From: JANMEX01 sp043776635 | GTDB taxonomy: Bacteria; Pseudomonadota; Alphaproteobacteria; Rhizobiales; Rhizobiaceae | NCBI GenBank assembly: GCA_043776635.1 | Contig: JAYVRA010000077.1 | Location: 1 to 5,405 of the forward strand | Length of the DNA stretch: 5,405 nucleotides | Reading direction: 5' to 3' | Part shown: positions 1-5,321 of the stretch, piece by piece | How the letters are laid out: every line of letters starts with the position of its first letter | How positions within the stretch are numbered: the first letter of the stretch is position 1 | Notes under the pieces: generated by a model | Database searches by the model: none | What the model was told of the DNA's origin: nothing | What the model saw: the letters and a program-made list of their open reading frames with translations, nothing else | Translations under genes and position numbers: made by a program

Positions 1-24
1 GGTGAACTCAATTCCTGTGCGCAT
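1..24 (-). CDS. IS630-family transposase, N-terminal 8 residues only (runs off the left edge)
   Basis: Reading leftwards from the ATG at 24-22 gives MRTGIEFT, cut by the window edge. Known transposases of this IS630 group start with a similar MRTGI stretch, followed by a helix-turn-helix region and a DDE catalytic domain, none of which is visible here. An alternative in another frame is the ATG at 41-39 (MCDSGLCAQ), which I consider less likely because it does not resemble the family. The identity is a family-memory call on very few residues, supported by the adjacent IS end. Confidence 0.65.
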
Positions 25-77
25 AACCCTGAATCGCACATCCAGCAAAACAAGGGAATCCAAATCTGGACTCCTTC

Positions 78-93
78 GTTGCGATCAATCCAC
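78..93. repeat. Outer inverted repeat of the left IS630 element
   Basis: Read outwards to inwards on the minus strand this is GTGGATTGATCGCAAC. The right-edge element (5325-5340) has GTGGATTGATTCCAAC, which differs only at positions 11 and 12. The repeat is followed on its outer side by TA (94-95). Together with the right copy it defines the boundary between IS DNA and the island. Confidence 0.8.
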
Positions 94-129
94 TAGCAGG
101 ACGCTGATGAATGTAAGAAAGAGCCAAGT

Positions 130-147
130 ATTAGGTCCGGACCTAAT
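130..147. promoter_or_regulatory. 18-bp perfect palindrome, likely operator of a dimeric repressor
   Basis: ATTAGGTCC followed by GGACCTAAT is a perfect 18-bp palindrome with no spacer. This symmetry is typical of the binding site of a homodimeric transcription factor. No intact gene starts immediately next to it: the IS630 end lies 36 bp to the left and brnT starts 106 bp to the right. It may be an orphan operator whose gene was removed when the IS inserted, or it may act on transcription toward brnT. I cannot assign the regulator. Confidence 0.5.
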
Positions 148-228
148 CGGGATAAAGCCTCTTGAAGAGCACGGCTTGGCGGCAGTCGTGATCTGAGAAA
201 CTGGACGCGCAGCGCGGCGGCGCGACTA

Positions 229-251
229 TTGATTTTCAATACAAAATGTAT
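229..251 (+). promoter_or_regulatory. Probable brnTA operator: two adjacent dyads just upstream of brnT
   Basis: Two short perfect dyads abut. TTGA-ttt-TCAA spans 229-239 and ATACA-aaa-TGTAT spans 239-251, ending 2 bp before the first brnT ATG. BrnT-BrnA operons are known to be autoregulated by the DNA-binding antitoxin BrnA, alone or as a complex, so dyads at this position are the expected operator. No convincing -35/-10 pair was found, and there is no clear Shine-Dalgarno sequence before brnT, so translation of the toxin is probably weak. Confidence 0.45.
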
Positions 252-253
252 AT

Positions 254-529
254 ATGAATGATATGTTCGAATGGGATGAAGAAAAACGCAGGCTCAATAT
301 TGAGAAGCACAATCTCGATTTTTTGGATGCTGGTCTTTTATTCGATGGGCGACCGGTTATCACCGGAACGCCGGACAATGTGACTGAGGCCCGTTTTGTC
401 ACGGTTGGGCAGATTGGTCCAAAGTTTTATACCGTGATTTGGACGTGGCGGACGATGGCCCGCCGGTTAATTTCATTTAGGAGACCACGAGATGTCGAAG
501 AGAGAGCATATCGTCAGACACACAGCTGA
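254..529 (+). CDS. brnT: BrnT family toxin (type II toxin-antitoxin, RelE-fold ribonuclease)
   Basis: The 91-residue product fits the BrnT family (usually about 90 residues), small RelE-like ribonucleases that arrest translation until bound by BrnA. Family hallmarks are visible in order: the FEWDEEKRRLNIEKHNLDF stretch (residues 5-23, matching the family pattern W-D-x-x-K followed by N-x-x-K-H), a phenylalanine-rich turn (LLFDG, 28-32), EARFVTVG (45-52), VIWTWR (61-66), and the basic C-terminal signature RLISFRRPRDVEERAY (71-86). All core positions appear present, so the toxin is probably active. The start could be 254 or the in-frame ATG at 263; neither has a good ribosome binding site. The last 38 bp overlap brnA in another frame, the classic toxin-first order of this system. 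Confidence 0.93.
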   Translation: MNDMFEWDEEKRRLNIEKHNLDFLDAGLLFDGRPVITGTPDNVTEARFVTVGQIGPKFYTVIWTWRTMARRLISFRRPRDVEERAYRQTHS

Positions 530-815
530 AGAAATACGCGTTATGACGGCGCGTGGGTTAAGCAAGAGCGACTGGTCGCGAGCTGGGGCAATGGCGTCTG
601 CGGACATAGAGGCGGCAATCGCCACCGATGCCGACGAGGCTGGTATTGTTGTTGATTGGTCAACTGCAAGCCTTGCCTTGCCCGAATCCAAAGCTGTGCT
701 CAACATGCGCGTTGACCGCGATGTCCTCGACTTTTTCAGGCGCCAAGGAAAAGGCTATCAGTCCCGTATCAATGCAGTGCTTCGCTCATTTGTTGAGCAC
801 CAAGCCGGTCGTTAA
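492..815 (+). CDS. brnA: BrnA family antitoxin
   Basis: The 107-residue product is the cognate antitoxin. The C-terminal part (residues 70-104) carries the BrnA ribbon-helix-helix signature: LNMRVDRDVLDFFRRQGKGY and then QSRINAVLRSFVEHQ. It forms the DNA-binding dimer that represses the operon. The N-terminal portion (1-60), starting with a basic stretch and HTAEEI, would carry the toxin-wrapping region. AGGAG at 479-483 lies 8 bp before the ATG, a much better ribosome binding site than that of brnT, which would favour antitoxin excess. The 38-bp overlap with brnT implies co-transcription and translational coupling. No strong terminator follows. Confidence 0.93.
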   Translation: MSKREHIVRHTAEEIRVMTARGLSKSDWSRAGAMASADIEAAIATDADEAGIVVDWSTASLALPESKAVLNMRVDRDVLDFFRRQGKGYQSRINAVLRSFVEHQAGR

Positions 816-1223
816 ATTTAGTGCTAATGCGGTCCTGCACAGGATATTCGGGGCAGCAAAGTCGCACGATTTCGATTGTCGCACTGCGGTTGGTTTTGGC
901 TGCGCGTGAAGTGTTGTTCTTAGGTGTTTCGATTCTGGTCATGATTGTCATCCTGTTTAATCAAACGCCCGAAGCTGATCCGGCTCTTGCCGGTCTTCCC
1001 TTCGGGTGCGGGATTATAGAATCGGGCAAGCGGTGAGACCCAAGGTCCAAAGACTGTGCGAAGAGCAAGGTGGATGTGCGTAAAACGAAGGCCTATCAGG
1101 CGTTTGGAGGGCGCGCGGCCGCCTTGGCGAGACGGACGGGTTTTGGCCGCCATGCGGCGCGAAGCGGCCTTGGATTGAGCAGCGACCGGTTCAGACCGCA
1201 ACAAAACCGAAGGAAAGAACGGC
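816..1223. other. 408-bp gap without a convincing gene; possible small minus-strand gene start near 951
   Basis: No intact gene is supported here. On the minus strand a good AGGATGA ribosome binding site precedes ATG at 940-942 (or 949-951). The peptide starts MTRIETPKNNTSRAAKTNRS, then turns atypical after about 30 residues and ends without a domain. The Lys/Thr/Ala-rich start resembles that of small DUF3489-type proteins, so this could be a truncated remnant, but that is weak. The antisense plus-strand frame (821-1036) has a hydrophobic run that could be a by-product of the same codons. GC-rich direct repeats of GGCCGCC occur near 1118 and 1152. The stretch also carries one arm of the 22-bp inverted repeat. 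Confidence 0.4.
944..965. repeat. Left arm of a 22-bp inverted repeat (partner at 1248-1269)
   Basis: Read on the minus strand this is TTTGATTAAACAGGATGACAAT. The plus strand at 1248-1269 is identical except for one base (T versus G at position 7). A 21-of-22 inverted match separated by 282 bp is very unlikely by chance in a window this size. The arm overlaps the ribosome binding site and first start codon of the small minus-strand reading frame ending near 769. Confidence 0.85.
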
Positions 1224-1382
1224 ATGAGCTGGGAAGAGATAACCATATTTGATGAAACAGGATGACAATGGTGGGCGGTATCAAAGGGCCACAAAGACGG
1301 GCGTGTGGCCAAACCGTCCGCTGCCGATAGGTGGCTTGCATTCCCTGCCTTGCCAGCAAACAAAGACCTTAAATGTCGATGA
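1224..1382 (+). pseudogene. Small conserved-looking gene interrupted by an in-frame TGA
   Basis: A good ribosome binding site (AAGGAAAG, about 5-8 bp upstream) precedes ATG at 1224. The frame reads MSWEEITIFDETG and hits TGA at 1263-1265. The same frame then continues coding-like for 38 codons: QWWAVSKGHKDGRVAKPSAA and further to a stop at 1380-1382. The style (Trp-rich, Lys-Gly-x-x-Asp-Gly) looks like a small hypothetical protein of plasmid or ICE accessory regions, about 52 residues if whole. The simplest reading is a nonsense mutation, for example CGA to TGA. Readthrough is an unproven alternative. The TGA lies inside the right arm of the 22-bp inverted repeat, so rearrangement there is another explanation. 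Function unknown. Confidence 0.45.
1248..1269. repeat. Right arm of a 22-bp inverted repeat (partner at 944-965)
   Basis: This arm matches the reverse complement of 944-965 at 21 of 22 positions. Here it falls inside the small interrupted reading frame that begins at 1224 and contains its TGA codon. The pair encloses 282 bp. Confidence 0.85.
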
Positions 1383-1439
1383 GGCCGCTTACTCGAACCA
1401 GCGACCCCATCAGTGCTATTAGGCGTATCACAATTGCGC

Positions 1440-1610
1440 TCATGCCGCTTGAAGGCTCAGCTCCCCGGCCATCACCTCCTCAAATACCGCATTGGCATGG
1501 GGGTGTTGTTTCAGCCAGCTGGCGGCAGCTTCATAGTTTGCGGCAAGATGCAAAAGCTCCATGCCCGTGCCATAGGGCGCAATGATGCGCACGGAACCTG
1601 AGGCCGGCGT
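1440..1610 (-). pseudogene. In-frame coding-like continuation after the stop of the 95-residue gene (or a separate 50-residue gene)
   Basis: Directly after the TAA of the upstream gene (1613-1611) the same frame stays open for 56 codons to TGA at 1442-1440. The peptide looks like real protein: VRIIAPYGTGMELLHLAANY, then EAAASWLKQHPHANAVFEEV and MAGELSLQAA, a helical C-terminal tail. Two readings are possible. The upstream gene may once have been about 152 residues and now carry a nonsense codon. Alternatively this is a separate tiny gene starting at GTG 1592-1590, behind a weak AGG. The exact frame match across the stop makes me favour the first. I do not recognise the family. Confidence 0.5.
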
Positions 1611-1898
1611 TTAGATCACATCAAATTGCAAACACGTATCGATGCTGAAACTGCGCTGCATAACGACAAGAACAATACCGCCACTGGAAAGGTTACCCTG
1701 ATGCAACGTGATGCTTGAAGGTAGTGGATAGTTACCGACAACTGTGCCCGCTGATTTGCGCACCAAGCGACCGGAGCCATTGCTGCGCGCCCACAGGTCA
1801 AGTTTCTTTGTGAATCGTGCCGGGGGCTTTGGCGTACCGTCGGCGTATTGAACCATGGAACCAAGCGTGGCGTTATCGAATATGTACTGCGCGGACAT
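1611..1898 (-). CDS. Conserved-looking hypothetical protein, 95 residues, downstream of the ParB-like gene
   Basis: The start is firmly set by a consensus AGGAGG five bases before the ATG. The product begins MSAQYIFDNATLGSMVQYAD, continues with a Gly/Pro-rich turn (TPKPPARF), a basic segment (LVRKSAG), and β-strand-like stretches (SITLHQGNLSSGGIVLVVMQ). It has no signal peptide, membrane span or catalytic motif that I recognise. It lies 93 bp after the parB-like gene on the same strand, separated by a terminator-like hairpin, and is probably part of the same mobile-element backbone. The frame continues beyond its TAA (see 1440-1610), so this may be the N-terminal two thirds of an originally longer protein. 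Function unknown. Confidence 0.75.
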   Translation of the reverse strand: MSAQYIFDNATLGSMVQYADGTPKPPARFTKKLDLWARSNGSGRLVRKSAGTVVGNYPLPSSITLHQGNLSSGGIVLVVMQRSFSIDTCLQFDVI

Positions 1899-1903
1899 CT
1901 TGT

Positions 1904-1909
1904 CCTCCT
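1904..1909 (-). promoter_or_regulatory. Strong Shine-Dalgarno sequence of the 95-residue gene
   Basis: AGGAGG on the minus strand, five bases upstream of the ATG at 1898-1896. It is the best ribosome binding site in the window and decides the start of this otherwise unrecognised gene. Confidence 0.85.
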
Positions 1910-1922
1910 ATGTGAGTAATGG

Positions 1923-1959
1923 AAACAAAACCGCCGCCACTCTGTTCGAAGTGGCGGCG
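1923..1959 (-). terminator. Rho-independent terminator between the ParB-like gene and the 95-residue gene
   Basis: On the minus strand a perfect 10-bp stem CGCCGCCACT / AGTGGCGGCG (1959-1950 pairing with 1941-1932, 8-base loop) is followed by GTTTTGTTT. It starts 32 bp after the stop of the ParB-like gene and ends 14 bp before the AGGAGG of the next gene. It should end most parB transcripts. The downstream gene would then depend on readthrough or on a promoter I cannot see. Confidence 0.8.
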
Positions 1960-1991
1960 TCGATAGATTGTTTGTTGGTAATGGGGCGGCG

Positions 1992-3730
1992 CTATTCGGC
2001 GGCTATGGCATAAGGCTCATAGACGTCTTCATCGTCGGCATTGCCGCCCTCTGTGCTGGCCTCATCCGCTGACGGTTCAACCGAAGCGACTAGGCCGTCA
2101 GTGCTCGCTTCTTCGCTACCATCTGGCTCGCCTTCATATGCGCCGGACCAGTCTTGCTCCCGATTGCCCATCCAACCCGTGAGTTCATCAAATGTTGGTG
2201 CAAACAGCGCTGATGGATGAACAAAGTCGGCGTCAGCAAAGCACTTGGTAAGTGAGGCGCGCGTGTCCTTGACCTTCTGTAATATTGGAACAGATGCTGA
2301 CTTGGCCGTGCCTTCCAGTGCTGCGCGCGACAGACAAGACAGAAACTCGTCCGTACCCATGTTGGGCAGAAAACTATTCGCACCAATCACCTGCCCAACC
2401 ATCAGCGCGGCAACACCGCTATTTGTACGATTGACTTGGCAGGACAACACATGACGAAGAACAGACCTCGCAGTCTGTTGTAAAGTGTCCCTCTCCATAG
2501 TGAGCGTTCCATCATCCTTGATGAGGCCCGCAACCAACCGCGCCATAGTAGACTGGCTGTGATAATGGTTAGGCGACGCGCTTGTGACACTCACGTTGAG
2601 ACTTGCGAAGGTAATCAATGTCAGGGCAAGCAAACTATCGTCTTCAATCGGTGCCCGTTCGAGCGCTTCATGCAGTGCGTTCGTGCGCAAATCACCGATA
2701 ATTGCCTGACCTTTTCGGGTGACATCGGGCCGTTCGCGGCTTTGTGCTGCCATACCATCACTATTGCCATCACCATTGGCTGCAATCAGTGCCTTCTTGG
2801 GTTCCGGCAAACGATAGGCGACTGAACTTATCGCTCCCGTACGTTCATTGATAAACCAACCGGTATAGTGATCAGTGTCCGGACTGCCATAGGCCCGCCC
2901 GGCCTTTGGCGGCAATTTAGGCTGGCCCCACTGATCGCACTCCATCACAGACCCCTGCTCTGGCAGATTATTTGCCAGCCATTCGCGTTGGGCGCCAATG
3001 AAGCCTTCAACTTCATGAGTGAAACGGCCGTCCTCATCGCCTTGTGCAAACAGGTCCTCCAGCCAAACAATGCCGTAAGCTGCTGCGAGATCATCGCCAA
3101 AACGCGCGTGTTTGGCCTCCATCCGCTGTTTGGACAGTGCCCGTGCCACCTCATGCCATGCGACCTGCGGTGATGCCTTCTTTGGTTTGAAGCGCTTCCA
3201 CACCTCTGACTGCTCACCGTGAGAGGCCGACGCAATTGTGCGCAGCTGCGTCTCATTGGGCATATCGCCCTTGGCCATTTGATCAAGCATGGCAGGCAAT
3301 ACATTAGCAAGGAGCCGCAGCTTCTTTACCTGCCGCACGTGAGTTGCCAGCGCCATGGCAATCGACTCTTCCGTCCATCCAAGCGCCGCCAATCGTTCAA
3401 TCGCCTGCCACTGATCCACGGGGTTGAGCGGCTCGCGAACAATGTTCTCTGCAAACGCGCTCATGCCATGATCGGCCTCGCGCCTTGTCACAACAATAAC
3501 ATCAATCAGATCATGACCGGCAACAATCGCCTGCGCCACCCTTCTGTGACCAAAGTTGATGACATAGCCTTACCACCGTCATCAGCTTCAAACACCACCG
3601 GTGGCTGCACTATGCCAACAGCTGTAATCGATGCCAAGAGCAGCGCATCTGATTGCGGATTGCTTTTTGAACGGCGCAGTTTGTCAGGGCTTTCGAGCAG
3701 CGAGCGCGGGTCAACACGTTTTAATTCCAT
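1992..3730 (-). pseudogene. ParB/RepB/Spo0J-family partition-like protein, split by a 1-base frameshift
   Basis: ParB-like proteins bind parS-type sites as CTP-dependent clamps in plasmid and ICE partition or regulation. The start MELKRVDPRS has AAGGA about 9 bp upstream. The frame encodes the ParB N-terminal region (LLASITAVGIVQPPVVF, residues 31-47) and then loses register near 3567. Restoring one base gives YVINFGHRRVAQAIVAGHD (56-74), which includes the ParB nucleotide-binding box (GHRR, 61-64). The second box ENIVREPLNP (95-104), a helix-turn-helix region (about 105-150), a long family-specific middle and an acidic Ser/Glu/Asp-rich tail follow. The repaired length is 579 residues, in the range of large mobile-element ParB-like proteins. 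As it stands the product stops after 74 residues (last about 20 out of frame). Re-initiation at GTG 3539-3537 would lack the GHRR box. A sequencing error is possible. Confidence 0.85.
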
Positions 3731-3756
3731 CGTCTTTATCCTTCATCAGGTTATGA

Positions 3757-3993
3757 TGCCGTCGTTTCAGCATCCGTCTTCTTCTCGAAGACAATCCCCG
3801 AAAGGCGCAGACCGTTGATCCGGCGCAATTGCTGGCGAGCATCCCTGCCCTGCGCGCAAGCGGGGCTGACAACGTCAGCTCTGCGCGGCAAGCTGCGGCC
3901 GAGATTGCGAGATCAGCGATTGAGGGCTACCGGCGCTGGGTGAACGGTTTGAGCAAACGGGTTTTCTTTCCCATTTCTCGATTTGGATTCTAA
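3757..3993 (+). other. Open, coding-like plus-strand frame without a start codon (possible gene remnant), in the 457-bp gap upstream of parB-like and fic
   Basis: Between the divergent starts of the parB-like gene and fic no intact gene is seen. This frame is open for 78 codons from an in-frame TGA (3754-3756) to TAA (3991-3993). It has balanced codon use and an Ala-rich helical stretch: LLEDNPRKAQTVDPAQLLAS, then PALRASGADNVSSARQAAAE and IARSAIEGYRRWVNGLSKR. There is no ATG or GTG with a ribosome binding site near its beginning, so if it was ever coding it is the C-terminal part of a truncated gene. I do not recognise a family. Chance openness is a real alternative. Confidence 0.3.
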
Positions 3994-4015
3994 GATCCTG
4001 CTTAGCAGCTTCTTT

Positions 4016-4138
4016 TCAAGAAGCGGGGTCACGAGGGATCGGTGCGACCGGCGCAATATCGTAGCGGGTAACTTCGCGATTCAGCGCTTGCCATTGCCGG
4101 GTCGAGTCCTTCTTTTGAGGTATAATGAAGATTGCTGT
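4016..4138 (-). other. Possible C-terminal remnant of a minus-strand gene
   Basis: The minus-strand frame ending at TGA 4018-4016 reads STRQWQALNREVTRYDIAP followed by VAPIPRDPAS, which looks like a protein C-terminus. There is no start codon in frame and the frame is closed upstream by a TGA. The plus-strand frame over the same bases is also open, so this could be chance. No family was recognised. Confidence 0.2.
4121..4126 (+). promoter_or_regulatory. Consensus -10 box of the fic promoter
   Basis: TATAAT matches the sigma-70 -10 consensus exactly and lies 62 bp before the fic ATG. A -35 box at standard spacing is not evident; TTGCCG at 4094-4099 would give a 21-bp spacer, which is long. 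A start of transcription near 4132-4134 would place both downstream dyads inside the mRNA leader. Confidence 0.5.
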
Positions 4139-4165
4139 AACTCATATTTCGTGAAATAGTGAGTT
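4139..4165 (+). promoter_or_regulatory. First dyad in the fic leader
   Basis: AACTCATATTTC (4139-4150) pairs with GAAATAGTGAGTT (4153-4165) across a 2-base loop, with a single unpaired base. Its right arm (GAGTT, 4161-4165) is also the beginning of the second dyad, so as RNA the two stems exclude each other. As DNA the repeated AACTC/GAGTT half-sites could be an array of repressor sites. Confidence 0.6.
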
Positions 4166-4187
4166 ATAGAAAGGTGTTCTATAACTC
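4161..4187 (+). promoter_or_regulatory. Second dyad in the fic leader, with the Shine-Dalgarno sequence in its loop
   Basis: GAGTTATAGAA (4161-4171) and TTCTATAACTC (4177-4187) are perfect 11-bp inverted arms around AGGTG (4172-4176), the only plausible ribosome binding site of fic. The right arm ends at the base before the fic ATG. The arrangement could control ribosome access through mRNA folding. It could instead be an operator for a dimeric regulator, possibly the winged-helix C-terminus of Fic itself (inference). Confidence 0.7.
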
Positions 4188-5303
4188 ATGGCATGGAATT
4201 GGGAACAGGCCGACTGGCCGCATTTTAAATACGACAGAAAGGCATTGGAGCCGCTGGAACGCGAATTTTTGCTCCGATCCGGCGAGGTTTTAGGTGTCTT
4301 TCGCCATGTCGATATGAATGGCCGCGACCAAATACGTATCGAACTTATCAGCGAGGAGGCCCTGAAAACCACCGCGATTGAGGGGGAATACCTTGATCGT
4401 GCGAGCCTGCAAGCCTCCTTGCGCCAGCAACTTGGTTTGAGCGGCGACAGCAGGCGCATTGCCCCCGCTGAGCGCGGCATCACTGAGATGATGGCCGATG
4501 TCTACTTACATTTTGATGATTTGCTCTCGCATAAAGCCCTATTTGCTTGGCATAAGATGGTGATGTCAGGCGAACGGCGTATCGAGACGATTGGCAACTA
4601 TCGCCAACATTCCGATGCCATGCAAATCGTTTCCAATCGGCTGGATGAGCCCAAAGTGCATTTCGAAGCGCCGCCTTCCGCATGTGTGAAAGCGGAAATG
4701 GGCGCCTTCACCATATGGTTCAACGCGACCTCGCCCTTTGGTAAAACACCGCTTCCGGCATTGACGCGAGCGGGAATTGCGCATCTTTATTTTGAGAGCA
4801 TTCATCCGTTCGAGGATGGCAACGGCCGCATAGGACGCGCGCTGTGCGAAAAGGCACTGGCGCAAACCCTCGGCGAACCAACCCTCATTGCCCTTGCATA
4901 CACAATCGAGAAGCATCGCAAAGCCTATTACGAGAACTTGGAAGCCAACAACAAGAGCAACATAATTACGGATTGGCTGCTCTACTTCGCCAAAACGATC
5001 CTTGAAGCACAGCGCGTGACGCTGTCACGTGTCGAATTCTCAGTCGCCAAGGCGAAATTTTACCAACACTACAGCAATCAATTCAACGAGCGGCAGGAAA
5101 AGGCGATCGCCCGGATGTTCCGTGAAGGTATAGAAGGGTTCAAGGGGGGCCTCAGTGCAGAAAATTACATCGCCATCACAAAGGCATCGCGCGCCACTGC
5201 AACCAGAGACTTAGCTGACCTCGTTTCCAAAGGCGCAATGACACGAACCGGCGAACGACGGTACGCACGTTACACGTTGACCGTTCTTGATCGCCGCGAG
5301 TGA
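4188..5303 (+). CDS. fic: Fic family protein (DUF4172-Fic-winged helix), class II AMP-transferase
   Basis: Fic enzymes transfer AMP from ATP to hydroxyl groups of target proteins. The 371-residue product has the same layout and length as the Shewanella Fic type: an N-terminal DUF4172-like region (WNWEQADWPHFKYD, residues 3-16, to about 50), the inhibitory helix motif TTAIEG (61-66, pattern S/T-x-x-x-E-G, with E65 blocking ATP), a target-side flap (VHFEAPP, 157-163), and the complete catalytic motif HPFEDGNGRIGR (206-217, with H206, D210, N212, R214 and R217). A winged-helix-like C-terminus covers about 299-365. All key residues are present, so it should be active and autoinhibited. The start ATG follows the leader hairpin directly. 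It is cytoplasmic, with no signal peptide. No partner antitoxin gene is adjacent, which is normal when the inhibitory helix is built in. The IS630 element lies 19 bp downstream. Confidence 0.96.
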   Translation: MAWNWEQADWPHFKYDRKALEPLEREFLLRSGEVLGVFRHVDMNGRDQIRIELISEEALKTTAIEGEYLDRASLQASLRQQLGLSGDSRRIAPAERGITEMMADVYLHFDDLLSHKALFAWHKMVMSGERRIETIGNYRQHSDAMQIVSNRLDEPKVHFEAPPSACVKAEMGAFTIWFNATSPFGKTPLPALTRAGIAHLYFESIHPFEDGNGRIGRALCEKALAQTLGEPTLIALAYTIEKHRKAYYENLEANNKSNIITDWLLYFAKTILEAQRVTLSRVEFSVAKAKFYQHYSNQFNERQEKAIARMFREGIEGFKGGLSAENYIAITKASRATATRDLADLVSKGAMTRTGERRYARYTLTVLDRRE

Positions 5304-5321
5304 ACTGCCAAGAACAGGGAC

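Larger units (their letters stand above)
1..95 (-). mobile_element. IS630-family insertion sequence, transposase-proximal (5') end; rest lies left of the window
   Basis: This is the upstream end of an IS630-type element read on the minus strand. It holds the outer inverted repeat (78-93), a short leader, and the first transposase codons. The identification rests on two things. The outer 16 bp match the end of the second IS at the right edge of the window at 14 of 16 positions. The encoded start MRTGIEFT also resembles the start of a large group of rhizobial IS630 transposases that begin MRTGI. The TA at 94-95 fits the target dinucleotide that IS630 elements duplicate. Only about 93 bp of the element is visible. 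Confidence 0.8.

Noticed and set aside
2..196. 64-codon plus-strand frame at the left edge
   Set aside because: It runs antisense through the IS630 end and transposase start and has no ribosome binding site. Only the last third (IGIKPLEEHGLAAVVI) lies outside the IS and could be a truncated gene tail, but I recognise no family.
229..256. sigma-70 promoter with TTGATT as -35 and TATATG as -10 for brnT
   Set aside because: The proposed -10 would overlap the brnT start codon, so it could not drive brnT from its first ATG.
980..993. CCGGC-tctt-GCCGG hairpin as the brnTA terminator
   Set aside because: The stem is 5 bp, lies 165 bp from brnA and is not followed by a T-run.
821..1036. 71-codon plus-strand frame with a hydrophobic stretch
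   Set aside because: The GTG start has no good ribosome binding site, and the hydrophobic run is antisense to a Lys/Thr-rich minus-strand frame that does have one.
920..1363. 147-codon minus-strand frame
   Set aside because: Its composition looks like translated non-coding GC-rich DNA (many Arg/Pro/Ser). No domain is seen and it is antisense to the small interrupted gene at 1224.
3219..3818. 199-codon plus-strand frame
   Set aside because: It is antisense to the ParB-like gene across most of its length, and its Cys/His/Arg/Ser-rich composition is typical of a shadow frame.
4008..4024. GCTTCTT-ttc-AAGAAGC hairpin as a terminator
   Set aside because: The stem is only 7 bp, AT-rich, and has no T-run on either side.
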